From Ferrimonas futtsuensis DSM 18154 (GTDB lineage: Bacteria; Pseudomonadota; Gammaproteobacteria; Enterobacterales; Shewanellaceae): 64,000 nt of DNA. Below are positions 20,149-28,944 of this stretch, piece after piece. The notes below the pieces were generated by a model. It saw only the letters and a list, made by a program, of their open reading frames with translations, was not told where the DNA came from and did not search any database. The position numbers were made by a program, and so were the translations under genes. Numbering within the stretch: the stretch's first letter is position 1; the number at the start of each line of letters is the position of its first letter. The DNA lies in contig NZ_AUGL01000010.1 in assembly GCF_000422645.1 (NCBI RefSeq), positions 62,001-126,000 of the forward strand, written 5' to 3'.

Positions 20149-20172
20149 TGCCGGAGCCGTTTGGCTCCGGCA
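20149..20172 (+). terminator. Hairpin after ibpA (terminator-like, no T tract)
   Basis: Perfect 10-base stem TGCCGGAGCC/GGCTCCGGCA (20149-20158 with 20163-20172) with a 4-base loop, starting about 30 bases past the stop. There is no run of Ts, so it may be a 3'-end stabiliser or a weak terminator. Confidence 0.5.
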
Positions 20173-20286
20173 ATGAAAGCCTCTGAATTTCCCTCCCCTT
20201 TTTCTCTCCCCCAAATGTGACCTAACGGTTTATCTCCTGGACCCAAGGGAACTATAATTCCCGACAGACTTTTAGGAGATCCTTCG

Positions 20287-20943
20287 ATGACACAAGATGA
20301 ACTGAAAAAAGCCGCCGGCTGGGCCGCCCTGGAATACGTGGAAGACGGCAGCATTGTGGGTGTGGGCACCGGCTCCACCGTAAACCACTTTATCGATGCT
20401 CTGGCCACCAAGAAGAACAATATTGAGGGTGCAGTATCCAGCTCCGAAGCCTCCACCGCCAAGATGAAGGCCCTGGGCATCCCGGTATTCGACCTGAACA
20501 GCGTCGACAACCTCTCCGTCTATGTAGATGGTGCCGATGAGATCAATCCCGCCATGGAGATGATCAAAGGCGGTGGCGCTGCCCTGACTCGCGAAAAGAT
20601 CGTGGCGGCGGTGGCCGACAAGTTTATCTGCATCGCCGATGGCTCCAAGCAGGTGGACATCCTGGGCGACTTCCCCCTGCCCGTAGAGGTGATCCCCATG
20701 GCCCGCAGCTACGTGGCCCGCGAAATCGTCAAGCTGGGTGGCAGTCCGGTCTACCGTGAAGGTGTGGTGACCGATAACGGTAACGTCATCCTGGACGTAT
20801 ACGACATGAAGATCACCGAGCCCAAGAAGCTGGAGACTCAGCTGAACGCCATCGTCGGCGTGGTCACCAATGGCCTGTTCGCCGACCGCGGTGCCGACGT
20901 GCTGCTGCTCGGCACCAAGGATGGCGTCAAAACCATCAAGTAA
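20287..20943 (+). CDS. rpiA: Ribose-5-phosphate isomerase A
   Basis: A 218-residue enzyme that interconverts ribose-5-P and ribulose-5-P (non-oxidative pentose phosphate pathway). Clear motifs: '[15 protein letters not shown]' (phosphate loop), '[27 protein letters not shown]' with the catalytic Asp/Glu/Lys, and '[11 protein letters not shown]'. Length equals RpiA (219). A -10 TATAAT lies at 20253-20258, with AGGAG before the ATG. In E. coli rpiA is next to serA; here four genes separate them. Confidence 0.96.
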   Translation: MTQDELKKAAGWAALEYVEDGSIVGVGTGSTVNHFIDALATKKNNIEGAVSSSEASTAKMKALGIPVFDLNSVDNLSVYVDGADEINPAMEMIKGGGAALTREKIVAAVADKFICIADGSKQVDILGDFPLPVEVIPMARSYVAREIVKLGGSPVYREGVVTDNGNVILDVYDMKITEPKKLETQLNAIVGVVTNGLFADRGADVLLLGTKDGVKTIK

Positions 20944-20996
20944 CAGTGTTTACGGTGGCGGGCCAATAGTGTGATCGGCCCGTCAGCTTCTCACGT

Positions 20997-21019
20997 AAGG
21001 GGTATTGGATACCCCTTTT
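20997..21019 (+). terminator. Rho-independent terminator after rpiA
   Basis: Stem AAGGGGTAT/ATACCCCTT (20997-21005 with 21009-21017), 3-base loop, TTTT tail. It ends only about 17 bases before the next start codon, so the peroxidase gene is either read through at low level or has a promoter overlapping this element. Confidence 0.65.
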
Positions 21020-21036
21020 CAGTCCAAGGAGTGACA

Positions 21037-21573
21037 ATGCGAGCTGTTATCGCACTGCTGGCCCTGTTGGCCACCCCCTCTCTCTACGCCGCCTCCTGCC
21101 CAGACTGGCTGGATGTGGACAAACGCCGTTTGCACGACAAGGAGCAGGTCAACCTGTGCCAGCTGACCGCCGGCCGGCCCGCGCTGATCGTCAACACCGC
21201 AAGCAACTGTGGCTATACCCCCCAATTCAAGCAGCTGGAGCAGCTGCACAAGACCTACGGTGACCAGCTGGTGATCATCGGCTTCCCCTCCGACGACTTC
21301 TTCCAGGAGGAGGATGAGGAAGCCAAGACCGCCGAGGTGTGCTATCGCAACTACGGCGTCAGCTTCACCATGCTGGCCCCCATATCGGTTCGCGGCAGCG
21401 ACGCCGACCCCATCTTCAAGGCCCTGGCGGATCAGGGAGGGTCACCCAAGTGGAACTTCTACAAGTACCTGGTGGACGGCAACGGCAAGCTGGTGGATTA
21501 CTGGGCCCCCACCACCAGGCCAGATGATGAAGAGATAGTCTCGGAGATCAATAAGTTGGTTTCTGGAAGCTGA
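21037..21573 (+). CDS. Secreted glutathione-peroxidase family protein (thiol peroxidase type)
   Basis: A 178-residue protein with a signal peptide (cleavage probably after 'SLYA', residue about 18), so likely periplasmic. The GPx fold is shown by 'NTASNCGYTPQFKQLEQLH' with the catalytic Cys58 (Cys, not selenocysteine), 'GFPSDDFFQEE' in place of the usual FPCNQFGxQE, and 'KWNFYKYLVDGNGKLV' with the catalytic Trp-Asn. It probably reduces peroxides with thioredoxin-like donors. AAGGA precedes the chosen ATG; the longer frame from 20971 runs through the rpiA terminator and is not likely. Confidence 0.85.
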   Translation: MRAVIALLALLATPSLYAASCPDWLDVDKRRLHDKEQVNLCQLTAGRPALIVNTASNCGYTPQFKQLEQLHKTYGDQLVIIGFPSDDFFQEEDEEAKTAEVCYRNYGVSFTMLAPISVRGSDADPIFKALADQGGSPKWNFYKYLVDGNGKLVDYWAPTTRPDDEEIVSEINKLVSGS

Positions 21574-21595
21574 ACGGACTATAAACAATTCTCAT

Positions 21596-21623
21596 TAGGC
21601 GCCTTGACGGCGCCTATTTTTTT
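21596..21623 (+). terminator. Rho-independent terminator after the peroxidase gene
   Basis: Stem TAGGCGCC/GGCGCCTA (21596-21603 with 21609-21616), 5-base loop, then seven Ts. It isolates the aldehyde dehydrogenase/TetR operon from upstream transcription. Confidence 0.88.
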
Positions 21624-21635
21624 GACCAAGATTAG

Positions 21636-21653
21636 ACCGACCAATCAGTCGGT
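21636..21653 (+). promoter_or_regulatory. Inverted repeat upstream of aldehyde dehydrogenase, probable TetR operator
   Basis: ACCGACCAATCAGTCGGT: perfect 6-base arms ACCGAC/GTCGGT around a 6-base centre. It lies 25 bases before the aldehyde dehydrogenase start, between the terminator and the ribosome-binding site, where a repressor would block transcription. The downstream TetR gene is the natural candidate to bind it (inference). Confidence 0.6.
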
Positions 21654-21677
21654 TTTAGTTTTTGTCCCGGAGGCCCC

Positions 21678-23114
21678 ATGACCGAGCAACCCATTCAGCC
21701 CCTGAACAGTGAAAAGCAGGCCATGCTGCTCCACTTTGAGCAGCAGAAGGCGGCATTTCACCAGGAGCCCTACCCCGAGGTCTCCCGCCGCATCGAGGAC
21801 CTCAACCGCCTCAAGCAGGCGCTGCTGAAGCACAGTGACAACCTCTGCCAGGCCCTGGATCAGGATTATCAGGGGCGCAGCCGGCAGGACACCCTGATCT
21901 CCGACATCCTCCCCTGCGTGATGAACATAGGTTACACCAGCAAACGCCTGAGAAAGTGGACCAGGCCTCAGCGGCGTCACGCCGGACTGCTGCTCGCGCC
22001 CGCTCAAGTCGAGGTACACTATCAGCCACTGGGCGTGGTGGGCATCGTGGTGCCCTGGAACTTCCCGGTGATGCTCTCCATCGGCCCGCTGATCACCGCC
22101 CTGGCGGCCGGCAACCGGGCGATGATCAAACTCTCCGAGTTTACCCCCCTCACCAATGCAGCGCTGATCAGGATGTTGAATGAAGCCTTCACAGAGGATC
22201 AGGTGGTCTGCATCGAGGGGGAAGCCGATGTGGCCGCCCAGTTCAGTGCCCTGCCCTTCGACCACCTGCTGTTCACCGGCTCCACCACGGTGGGGCGACA
22301 CGTGATGCGCGCCGCCGCAGACAACCTGACCCCGGTTACCCTGGAGCTGGGCGGTAAGAGTCCCACCATAGTGGGACCGGACATGGATCCCGACACCGCC
22401 GCCGAGCGGATGATCTTCGGCAAGTGCCTCAACGCAGGACAGATCTGCGTGGCACCGGACTATGTGCTGGTGCCCAGAGATAAGCTGACAGCCTTTGCCG
22501 AGGCCTACCAGCGCCGGTTTCAACGCCTCTACCCCAAGGGAGTAGACAGCCCGGATTACACCTCAGTCATCAATGAACGCCAGTATCAGAGGCTGACCGC
22601 CTGGCTGGAGGATGCCGAAGCCAAAGGCGCCAAGGTGCTGCCCTGTGTTCCTGGCCATCACAGGAGCGATGAAAGCCGCCGGCTGACCACCCACCTGTTG
22701 CTGGATACCAGCGACGAGATGACCCTGCGACAGGAAGAGATCTTCGGACCACTGCTGCCGCTGATCCCCTACGACCACATCGATGAAGCACTGGAGTACG
22801 TGCGAAGCCGTCCCCGCCCCCTGGCCCTTTACCTGCTCAGTTATGATAAGGTGCTGCAACAACAGGTGATCAGCCAGAGCCACGCCGGTGGCATGTGCAT
22901 CAACAATGCGCTGTTCCACGTTGCCGCAGACGATGCCCCCTTCGGTGGCGTCGGGCCATCGGGCATGGGCCACTACCACGGCATCGAGGGGTTCAAGACC
23001 TTCTCCCATGCCAAGACGGTTTTGCGCCAGGGACGCGTGTTTGCGGGCAAGGTGATGTACCCGCCCTATGGCAAATGGCTGCAGAAGCTGATCTTCAAAT
23101 TCTTCCTCAAATAA
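21678..23114 (+). CDS. Coniferyl-aldehyde-dehydrogenase-type NAD(P) aldehyde dehydrogenase
   Basis: A 478-residue class 3-like aldehyde dehydrogenase. Visible elements are the Rossmann region 'VVPWNFPVMLSIGPLITALAAGN', 'FTGSTTVGRHV', the catalytic Glu in 'TLELGGKSP', and the catalytic Cys in 'LNAGQICVAPDYVLVP'. The C terminus is hydrophobic ('KWLQKLIFKFFLK'), which may attach it to the membrane, as in fatty-aldehyde dehydrogenases. The best-known relatives are annotated coniferyl aldehyde dehydrogenase; the true substrate here is more likely a long-chain or general aldehyde. Co-transcribed with the TetR gene 9 bases downstream. Confidence 0.88.
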   Translation: MTEQPIQPLNSEKQAMLLHFEQQKAAFHQEPYPEVSRRIEDLNRLKQALLKHSDNLCQALDQDYQGRSRQDTLISDILPCVMNIGYTSKRLRKWTRPQRRHAGLLLAPAQVEVHYQPLGVVGIVVPWNFPVMLSIGPLITALAAGNRAMIKLSEFTPLTNAALIRMLNEAFTEDQVVCIEGEADVAAQFSALPFDHLLFTGSTTVGRHVMRAAADNLTPVTLELGGKSPTIVGPDMDPDTAAERMIFGKCLNAGQICVAPDYVLVPRDKLTAFAEAYQRRFQRLYPKGVDSPDYTSVINERQYQRLTAWLEDAEAKGAKVLPCVPGHHRSDESRRLTTHLLLDTSDEMTLRQEEIFGPLLPLIPYDHIDEALEYVRSRPRPLALYLLSYDKVLQQQVISQSHAGGMCINNALFHVAADDAPFGGVGPSGMGHYHGIEGFKTFSHAKTVLRQGRVFAGKVMYPPYGKWLQKLIFKFFLK

Positions 23115-23123
23115 GGAGCGCAG

Positions 23124-23705
23124 GTGAGCGCCTCGAAACGTCAGCAGATTCTGGATACCGCCCTGGTGCTCTTCGTCGAGCAGGGGCTTGAGGGGGCGGC
23201 CACCGCCAAAATTGCCAAGGAGGCCGGTGTCGCTACCGGCACCCTGTTTCACCACTTTGCCAACAAGCAGGAGCTGGTGTCAGCCCTCTATCTGACCATC
23301 AAAGGCGAACTGGCGGAGCGGCTGCCGCCGGTCACCGCGGAGACGCCTACCCGGGAGATGGCAAGCAAGATGTGGCAGGCCTCCATGGAGTGGGCCCTGA
23401 ATCACCCCGACAAGCTGCGTTTCCTGCTGGCCTACTACCAGTCTCCGGTGCTGACTCCCCAGACCCGACGCACCGCCAAGTTTGAAACCCTGGGCTTCGT
23501 ACTGGAGCTGATCAAGATGGGGCAGGCCCGGGGAGAGCTGGCCAGCTACCCCCATGAGCTGATGATGGAGGTGTGTCACGGCCTGTTTATGGCCAGTGCC
23601 GGCCACTTCATCGACCACCCAGACCAGGCGGCGGACCCTCAGCAGCAGCATGCCGCCATGACCATCTTCTGGAATGCCCTGGCCGCCCCAGGCCATCACG
23701 CCTGA
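23124..23705 (+). CDS. TetR/AcrR-family transcriptional regulator
   Basis: A 193-residue regulator. The N-terminal HTH reads 'ILDTALVLFVEQGLEGAATAKIAKEAGVATGTLFHHFANKQELV' (about residues 7-50), followed by an all-helical ligand-binding domain. The start is GTG at 23124 with AAGGAG upstream. It follows the aldehyde dehydrogenase in one operon and probably represses it through the inverted repeat at 21636-21653. The inducer might be an aldehyde or fatty acid (inference). The 3' end overlaps the convergent DUF2238 gene by 10 bases. Confidence 0.88.
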   Translation: MSASKRQQILDTALVLFVEQGLEGAATAKIAKEAGVATGTLFHHFANKQELVSALYLTIKGELAERLPPVTAETPTREMASKMWQASMEWALNHPDKLRFLLAYYQSPVLTPQTRRTAKFETLGFVLELIKMGQARGELASYPHELMMEVCHGLFMASAGHFIDHPDQAADPQQQHAAMTIFWNALAAPGHHA

Positions 23706-24313
23706 GTTTTCAGCTCCTTGAGCTGACCATCGTGCACCCGTCCCAGCAGCAGCTGGGACAAGATGGCCCCGATCATGGCCCACATCATGTCGGACTGAGT
23801 ATCCCAGACATAGCCCTGGGTCCCCAGAAACGCTTCTGCGTCCTGGCCGCTGAGTAACGCCACCCACCACTCGATCAGTTCGTAGAAGGCGGAGAACGCC
23901 AGGCAGAAGCAGACCGACAGGAAGAACACCCAGCCACCTGGGCGCACCACCTGGTTACGCAGGAAGATCTCCCGGGCCAAAATGGCAGGAATGAAGCCCT
24001 GGGCCAGATGCCCCACCTTGTCATAGTTGTTGCGCTCCCAGTCGAACCATTCGGCCAGGGTATCGAACAGGGGCACCTCGGCGTAGGTGTAGTGTCCCCC
24101 CACCATCAGGATGACACAGTGCACCAGCACCAGTTGGTAAGAGAGGGGGGTCAGCGGGTAGCGCTTGAGGGTGGCCAGCAGGATCACCGCGCCGATTAGG
24201 GCAGGCAGCACCTCCAGAAACCAGGTAAAGCCATCCTTGGGTTCGATGGCAGACCAGATCAGCACCGGGATAAAAACAGCGGCCCAGGCCAGGCGGGACA
24301 GGGTGTTGGACAT
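23696..24313 (-). CDS. DUF2238 (YjdF-like) inner-membrane protein
   Basis: About 205 residues with six predicted membrane segments. The family block 'DKVGHLAQGFIPAILAREIFLR' and the later 'FSAFYELIEWWVALLSGQDAEAFLGTQGYVWDTQSDMMWAMIGA' are characteristic of DUF2238/YjdF; the conserved His, Glu and Asp residues in the membrane could form a site. Function is unknown. The start is uncertain: in-frame ATGs lie at 24313 and 24328, and a GTG at 24370; none has a strong ribosome-binding site. Confidence 0.8.
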   Translation of the reverse strand: MSNTLSRLAWAAVFIPVLIWSAIEPKDGFTWFLEVLPALIGAVILLATLKRYPLTPLSYQLVLVHCVILMVGGHYTYAEVPLFDTLAEWFDWERNNYDKVGHLAQGFIPAILAREIFLRNQVVRPGGWVFFLSVCFCLAFSAFYELIEWWVALLSGQDAEAFLGTQGYVWDTQSDMMWAMIGAILSQLLLGRVHDGQLKELKTQA

Positions 24314-24436
24314 GGCGTTATCTATCATTCCTATGGTTGTATTGCGGCTAAGTATAACGATCAATTCCACTATTCATACAAAAAGGAATTAGGGTAAGCT
24401 GGGCTATTCCCACTCGCGCTGTATGGAATCTGTACC

Positions 24437-25666
24437 ATGACCCAACACTCTCTCGAAAAAGACAAAATCAAGGTTCTGCTGCTGGAGGGACTGCACCCCC
24501 GCTCCATCGAAAGCTTCAAGCTGGCCGGTTATGACAACATTGAAGCCCTGAAAACCTCCCTCTCTGAGGAGGAACTGATCGAGCGTATCAAGGATGTGCA
24601 CTTCATTGGCATCCGCTCCCGCACCCAGCTGACCGAGAGAGTCATTGAAGCCGCCAACAAGCTGGTGGGCATCGGTTGTTTCTGCATCGGCACCAATCAG
24701 GTCGATCTCAACGCCGCCGCCAAGAAGGGTGTGCCGGTATTCAATGCCCCCTTCTCCAACACCCGCTCCGTCGCCGAACTGGTGCTGGGGGAGATCCTGC
24801 TGCTGCTGCGCGGCATCCCGGAGAAAAACGCCCAGGCCCACCGCGGCGTCTGGCAGAAGAGCGCCAGTGGCAGTTTCGAAGCCCGGGGCAAGGTGCTGGG
24901 TATCGTTGGCTATGGCCACATCGGCACCCAGCTGGGTGTACTGGCGGAAGGCCTGGGTATGCAAGTGATGTTCTATGACATCGAGAACAAGCTGCCCCTG
25001 GGCAATGCCCGGCAAATGCCCTCCCTGCAGCAACTGCTTGCCCAATCGGATGTGGTCAGCCTGCACGTTCCGGAAACCCCGGCCACCAAGGAGATGATCA
25101 ACGCCGATACCGTCGCTCATATGCGCCAGGGCAGCATCTTGATCAACGCCTCCCGGGGCACCGTGGTGGAGATCAACGCCCTGTCTGCCGCCCTCTCCAG
25201 CGGCCGTATCCGCGGGGCTGCCGTGGACGTGTTCCCGGTCGAGCCCAAGTCCAACGACGAGGAGTTTGTCACCCCTCTGCGGGAGTTCGACAATGTGATT
25301 CTGACTCCCCATGTCGGCGGTTCCACCCAGGAGGCCCAGGAAAACATCGGCATCGAGGTGGCCTCCAAGCTGGTGAAATACTCCGACAACGGCTCGACCC
25401 TCTCTGCGGTGAACTTCCCAGAGGTGTCTCTGCCTGAGCACACAGGAACCAGTCGCCTGTTGCACATCCACCACAACGTGCCCGGCATTCTGAACCAGAT
25501 CAACCAGGCATTCGCGGCGAAAGAGATCAACATCGCCGCCCAGTTCCTGCAGACCAAGGGCGATCTGGGCTACGTGGTCATGGATGTGGCGACGCAGCAC
25601 GCCGACGACGCGCTGGCTCAGCTGAGTTCCATCAACGGCACCATCCGCGCCCGTATCCTCCACTGA
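24437..25666 (+). CDS. serA: D-3-phosphoglycerate dehydrogenase
   Basis: A 409-residue enzyme for the first step of serine synthesis (3-phosphoglycerate to 3-phosphohydroxypyruvate, NAD+). The NAD motif is 'VLGIVGYGHIGTQLGVLAE'; the catalytic Arg lies in 'LINASRGTVVE' and the His in 'LTPHVGGSTQEAQENIG'. The C-terminal ACT domain (about residues 338-409, 'LLHIHHNVPGILNQINQAF') should give serine feedback inhibition. Length equals E. coli SerA (410). Single gene with a strong terminator. Confidence 0.97.
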   Translation: MTQHSLEKDKIKVLLLEGLHPRSIESFKLAGYDNIEALKTSLSEEELIERIKDVHFIGIRSRTQLTERVIEAANKLVGIGCFCIGTNQVDLNAAAKKGVPVFNAPFSNTRSVAELVLGEILLLLRGIPEKNAQAHRGVWQKSASGSFEARGKVLGIVGYGHIGTQLGVLAEGLGMQVMFYDIENKLPLGNARQMPSLQQLLAQSDVVSLHVPETPATKEMINADTVAHMRQGSILINASRGTVVEINALSAALSSGRIRGAAVDVFPVEPKSNDEEFVTPLREFDNVILTPHVGGSTQEAQENIGIEVASKLVKYSDNGSTLSAVNFPEVSLPEHTGTSRLLHIHHNVPGILNQINQAFAAKEINIAAQFLQTKGDLGYVVMDVATQHADDALAQLSSINGTIRARILH

Positions 25667-25703
25667 GCCTTTCAGGTGGCTCACCGGCAGGTCTGACTCT
25701 TTT

Positions 25704-25736
25704 GGGGCTATTCACCTTATGGTGAATAGCCCCTTT
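25704..25736 (+). terminator. Rho-independent terminator after serA
   Basis: A 13-base perfect stem GGGGCTATTCACC/GGTGAATAGCCCC (25704-25716 with 25721-25733) with a 4-base loop and a short T tail. The downstream ygfZ gene is thus a separate unit. Confidence 0.85.
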
Positions 25737-25825
25737 CAAAATGGGGACTTAGGCCAGTTTTTTTCCCACTCACCTTGGCTTACACTGGTGGGTCTTCCCA
25801 TCGACCAATTTTTTTAGGATTTGCC

Positions 25826-26707
25826 ATGGCGCAGTGCATCCCCCTGACCCACCTGGGTCTTATCCGCATCAGCGGCGACGACACCCTGACCTTCCTACAG
25901 GGCCAGCTCACCATCAACCTGATGAGCCTGGAGGAAAGCCAGTGGAGTTGGGGCGGCCATTGTGACCCCAAGGGCAAACTGCTGGCCAGTTTCCGCCTGC
26001 TGAAACTGAACGGCGACATTCTGATGCTGATGCCCAGGGCACTTATTCCCGTGGATATGCCCCAGCTGCAGAAGTACGCGGTTTTCAACAAGGTGACCAT
26101 CACCGACGCCAGCGACGATCTGCCGGTTCATGGCCTGCTGGGAGAGGATGCCTGTCAGCTGGCCAGTGAGCTGTTTGCCGGCGAGGGCAACCTGCGCCAT
26201 CAGCAAGGCGCCAGCCTGCTGCTGGATGAGTCCAGTGCCCTCGTTCTGGGCGAGCTGCCCGGTGCCCTGGCCACCCTGGAAAGGGGCAGTGACCAGCAGT
26301 GGCTGCGCCATGAGATCGCCCAGGCCTGGCCCATGTTGCCCGCCAGTCAGAGCGGCGAACTGGTGCCACAGATGCTGAACCTGGACGCCGTCGGCGGCAT
26401 CCAATATGACAAGGGCTGTTACATCGGTCAGGAGACCGTCGCCCGGATGCACTTCCGTGGGGGCAACAAGCGCGCCACCTTCGTGCTCAAAGGCGCCGCC
26501 TCGGCGATGCCCGAAGGCGATCTGGAACTGGCCCTGGGGGACAACTGGCGCCGTGGCGGCACCCTGCTGAACCGCCAGCTGGTCGACGGGGAACTCTGGG
26601 TCACCGCGGTGATGGCCAAGGATGTGGACGCCGACGCCAGGCTGCGCATCGGTGAGGTTGAATTGGCCATCGAGCCACGACCCTACCCACTGTTTGGCGA
26701 AGAGTAA
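25826..26707 (+). CDS. ygfZ: tRNA-modifying protein YgfZ (folate-binding, Fe-S maintenance)
   Basis: A 293-residue GcvT-fold protein. The family signature K-G-C-Y-x-G-Q-E is present ('DKGCYIGQETVARMHFRG', near residue 190). In E. coli it binds folate, supports Fe-S enzymes such as MiaB and is linked to serA/gcv metabolism. AGGAT precedes the ATG at 25826; the frame is open upstream but without homology. Confidence 0.93.
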   Translation: MAQCIPLTHLGLIRISGDDTLTFLQGQLTINLMSLEESQWSWGGHCDPKGKLLASFRLLKLNGDILMLMPRALIPVDMPQLQKYAVFNKVTITDASDDLPVHGLLGEDACQLASELFAGEGNLRHQQGASLLLDESSALVLGELPGALATLERGSDQQWLRHEIAQAWPMLPASQSGELVPQMLNLDAVGGIQYDKGCYIGQETVARMHFRGGNKRATFVLKGAASAMPEGDLELALGDNWRRGGTLLNRQLVDGELWVTAVMAKDVDADARLRIGEVELAIEPRPYPLFGEE

Positions 26708-26717
26708 GCCTCCAGAA

Positions 26718-26745
26718 AAGAAAGGGCGCCTTAGGCGCCCTTTTT
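26718..26745. terminator. Bidirectional terminator between ygfZ and the DUF3187 gene
   Basis: Stem AAAGGGCGCC/GGCGCCCTTT with a 3-base loop, flanked by Ts on the plus strand and by As (Ts on the minus strand) on the other side. It serves both convergent genes. Confidence 0.88.
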
Positions 26746-26757
26746 AGTTGGTTCAGG

Positions 26758-27711
26758 CTACATCCTGTGACGATAGCCCAGGGCGAAGGCGATGTCGGTA
26801 CTGTTGTCCATGTTGAACACGTTCTCAATCATGGTCAGCTCGATCGCCCCCCGCTTCAGGTGATAGCGATACCCCAGCAGAAACTCATGGGAGATCTCGT
26901 CCAGTTCATCCACCTCCTTGGTCTCGCCACTGTAGACGTGGTACTCCAGCAGCAACCTGTGGCGTTCGCCGATGCGGTACTGGTAGCTGCCACCGGCCAT
27001 CCACGACCAGTCGCTCATCTTCAAGCCCCCGGACACCTCCTGATCGTCGCTGTGGGCGGTCCCCAGGGTGAAATGAAGATGGTGAGGCGAATTGGGCTGA
27101 TAGCTGTAATTCAGCTGGGCGATCTGCTCGAAGGAGCTGATCTCGAAGGGACCACTGCCCACATAGTTGTAGGAGAGACCCAGCCCGGCAGACACCGCAT
27201 GGGGCCCCTTAAGGTAGAGCTGGTAACCGGCGTAACCGGACAGGGCGTTACTGAGGGTTTCCCCCTGAAAGTCCTCGAAGTGCACCCCATACTGGGGGGC
27301 CGAAATGTAGAAACGGTGCTTGGGCACCTGGTCCCGACCATTCTGTCCCAGCCCAAAGAAGTCATGAAACTTCTCGGTGATGGTGTCCAGGCCGTTATCC
27401 GCCGCAAAACGGTACTGATAGTTCAGCTCAAACTCCCAGCGCTGCCACGGAGCGAAACGCGCCCCGAGGTTGATCTCATTATGGTAGTAATCCATCACAT
27501 AGTCCGGGGTCTCCGCCCAGACACTGGCGATCGCCCCGGTAAGATGCCACTCCACAGTGCCGGTCTCCATCACCTGGCCACTTCGCAGCATGGGGGTATA
27601 GGCCTGGGCCTGCAGCGGCGACTGGGCCTTGACCATCAAGGGGCCATATTCGCTTCCCTGGGCCACGACCGGGGCCAGCAGCAGAGACCATAAGATTGTT
27701 CTGGTTCGCAT
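26758..27711 (-). CDS. DUF3187 outer-membrane protein
   Basis: A 317-residue secreted protein with signal peptide ('RTILWSLLLAPVVAQG') and many amphipathic strands, ending 'FALGYRHRM'. It matches my memory of DUF3187 proteins: 'SPLQAQAYTPMLRSG', a 'VWAETPDYVMDYY' segment, and 'KFHDFFGLGQNGRDQVPKHRFYI'. Probably a beta-barrel or barrel-like outer-membrane protein; role unknown. The start at 27711 gives a proper signal peptide; the ATG at 27786 would add 25 polar, Cys-rich residues before it. Confidence 0.75.
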   Translation of the reverse strand: MRTRTILWSLLLAPVVAQGSEYGPLMVKAQSPLQAQAYTPMLRSGQVMETGTVEWHLTGAIASVWAETPDYVMDYYHNEINLGARFAPWQRWEFELNYQYRFAADNGLDTITEKFHDFFGLGQNGRDQVPKHRFYISAPQYGVHFEDFQGETLSNALSGYAGYQLYLKGPHAVSAGLGLSYNYVGSGPFEISSFEQIAQLNYSYQPNSPHHLHFTLGTAHSDDQEVSGGLKMSDWSWMAGGSYQYRIGERHRLLLEYHVYSGETKEVDELDEISHEFLLGYRYHLKRGAIELTMIENVFNMDNSTDIAFALGYRHRM

Positions 27712-27883
27712 CCGTATCCCTCCCTCAATCCCACCTCCATGTTGCCCTCGGCAGAGGGCATGGCAAGTGCTACAACGGTTTTTCAACCAATATAGGGGGA
27801 GAGTACCTAACCCCGGCTGTACACACTCAGGGTTCTCGCCCTAATCTATAGTTAACGACAGGCGCCATCTTTTTGGAGGCACT

Positions 27884-28078
27884 ATGGAGATCCATCGGCC
27901 GGAACTGCTGGATGCCCACATTCTGCTGGGCATAGTCAATGAACGCCTGAGGCTGTCTTGCGACAACCTGGGGGAGCTCGAGGAGGACCTGGGGATCAGC
28001 GGTGCCCAGCTGGAGCACAAACTCGGGGCGATTGGCTTTCACTATCTGCCGGAGCAGAACCAGTTTCGCCGTGAATAA
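27884..28078 (+). CDS. DUF4250 small protein
   Basis: A 64-residue soluble protein. The pattern 'DAHILLGIVNERLRLSCDNLGELEEDLGISGAQLEHKLGAIGFHYLPEQNQFR' fits DUF4250, a compact helical family of unknown function. A GGAGG lies a few bases before the ATG, supporting it as a real gene despite its size. It stands alone between two minus-strand genes and has no evident terminator. Confidence 0.8.
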   Translation: MEIHRPELLDAHILLGIVNERLRLSCDNLGELEEDLGISGAQLEHKLGAIGFHYLPEQNQFRRE

Positions 28079-28099
28079 GCTCAGGCCAGTGGGGAGTGC

Positions 28100-28849
28100 C
28101 TACCAGTACTTCTCCATTGTGATCTGACCCGGGGTACGTCTCAGGTTCTTCCTCAGTTTCATCCCCTCCAGCACCGCCAGGGTATCGCGAATCATGTCCG
28201 GGTTACCGCACACCATCACCTGGCTGCGGGATGGCGTGATGGGCCGATCGGCGTACTCCTGAATCTGACCGCCGGAGATCAATGCCGGAATCCGGCCCTT
28301 GAGCATACCTTCCACCTCCTCACGACTGACCACGGGAATGAACTTGAACTGGTCGGGATGAGTCTGCTCCAGGGCCCGTATCTCCTCCAGGTAAGCCATA
28401 TCCTCCAGATTGCGAACCGCATACACCAGGTTGAAAGACTCAAACTGATCCCAGCTTGCCGGGTCGCGAAGTATGGAGAGGAAAGGGCCGATGGCGGTGC
28501 CGGTCGCCAGCATCCACAAATCCCGGCCGGCCGGCACTTCGTCGAGCACCATGAAGCCTGTAGGACGCTTGGCCACCATCAGTTGATCGCCGGGGTGAAG
28601 GTCCTGCAGCCGGGGAGAGAGCTTGCCCTCATCCACCGACACCGCCAGAAACTCCAGCAGGGGCTCGTCGGGTGCGTTGACGAAGGAGTAAGCCCGCTGG
28701 ACTCGCTCCCCCTCCTGCTCCAACCCCAGCTTGGTGAACTGGCCGGCCACGAAAGGCTCTACCTCGGCCTCCACCTTGAGAGTGAAGAGTTTGTCGTTCC
28801 AGTCGATCCGCTCGACTACGGTGCCGTTAACCCAAAGGCTCATTCCCAT
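28100..28849 (-). CDS. fpr: Ferredoxin/flavodoxin-NADP reductase
   Basis: A 249-residue FNR (E. coli Fpr is 248). The FAD site is 'RAYSFVNAPDE', the NADP site 'LATGTAIGPFLSIL' and 'MVCGNPDMI', and the chain ends with the aromatic 'EKYW' that stacks on the flavin. It moves electrons between NADPH and ferredoxin or flavodoxin, serving Fe-S repair, MetH and radical SAM enzymes. The minus-strand gene is monocistronic. Confidence 0.94.
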   Translation of the reverse strand: MGMSLWVNGTVVERIDWNDKLFTLKVEAEVEPFVAGQFTKLGLEQEGERVQRAYSFVNAPDEPLLEFLAVSVDEGKLSPRLQDLHPGDQLMVAKRPTGFMVLDEVPAGRDLWMLATGTAIGPFLSILRDPASWDQFESFNLVYAVRNLEDMAYLEEIRALEQTHPDQFKFIPVVSREEVEGMLKGRIPALISGGQIQEYADRPITPSRSQVMVCGNPDMIRDTLAVLEGMKLRKNLRRTPGQITMEKYW

Positions 28850-28897
28850 CCCTCGTGTGGCGTTGAACTATTAACCAGAATAACAGAACCCCCACAA

Positions 28898-28921
28898 AGA
28901 AAAACCCCGCCGGAGCGGGGT
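28898..28921 (-). terminator. Rho-independent terminator after the dicarboxylate/amino-acid symporter gene
   Basis: Minus-strand stem ACCCCGC/GCGGGGT (28904-28910 with 28915-28921), 4-base loop, followed by TTTT-C-TTT. Confidence 0.8.
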
Positions 28922-28944
28922 CTTTATCTGAACCAATGAAGGGG

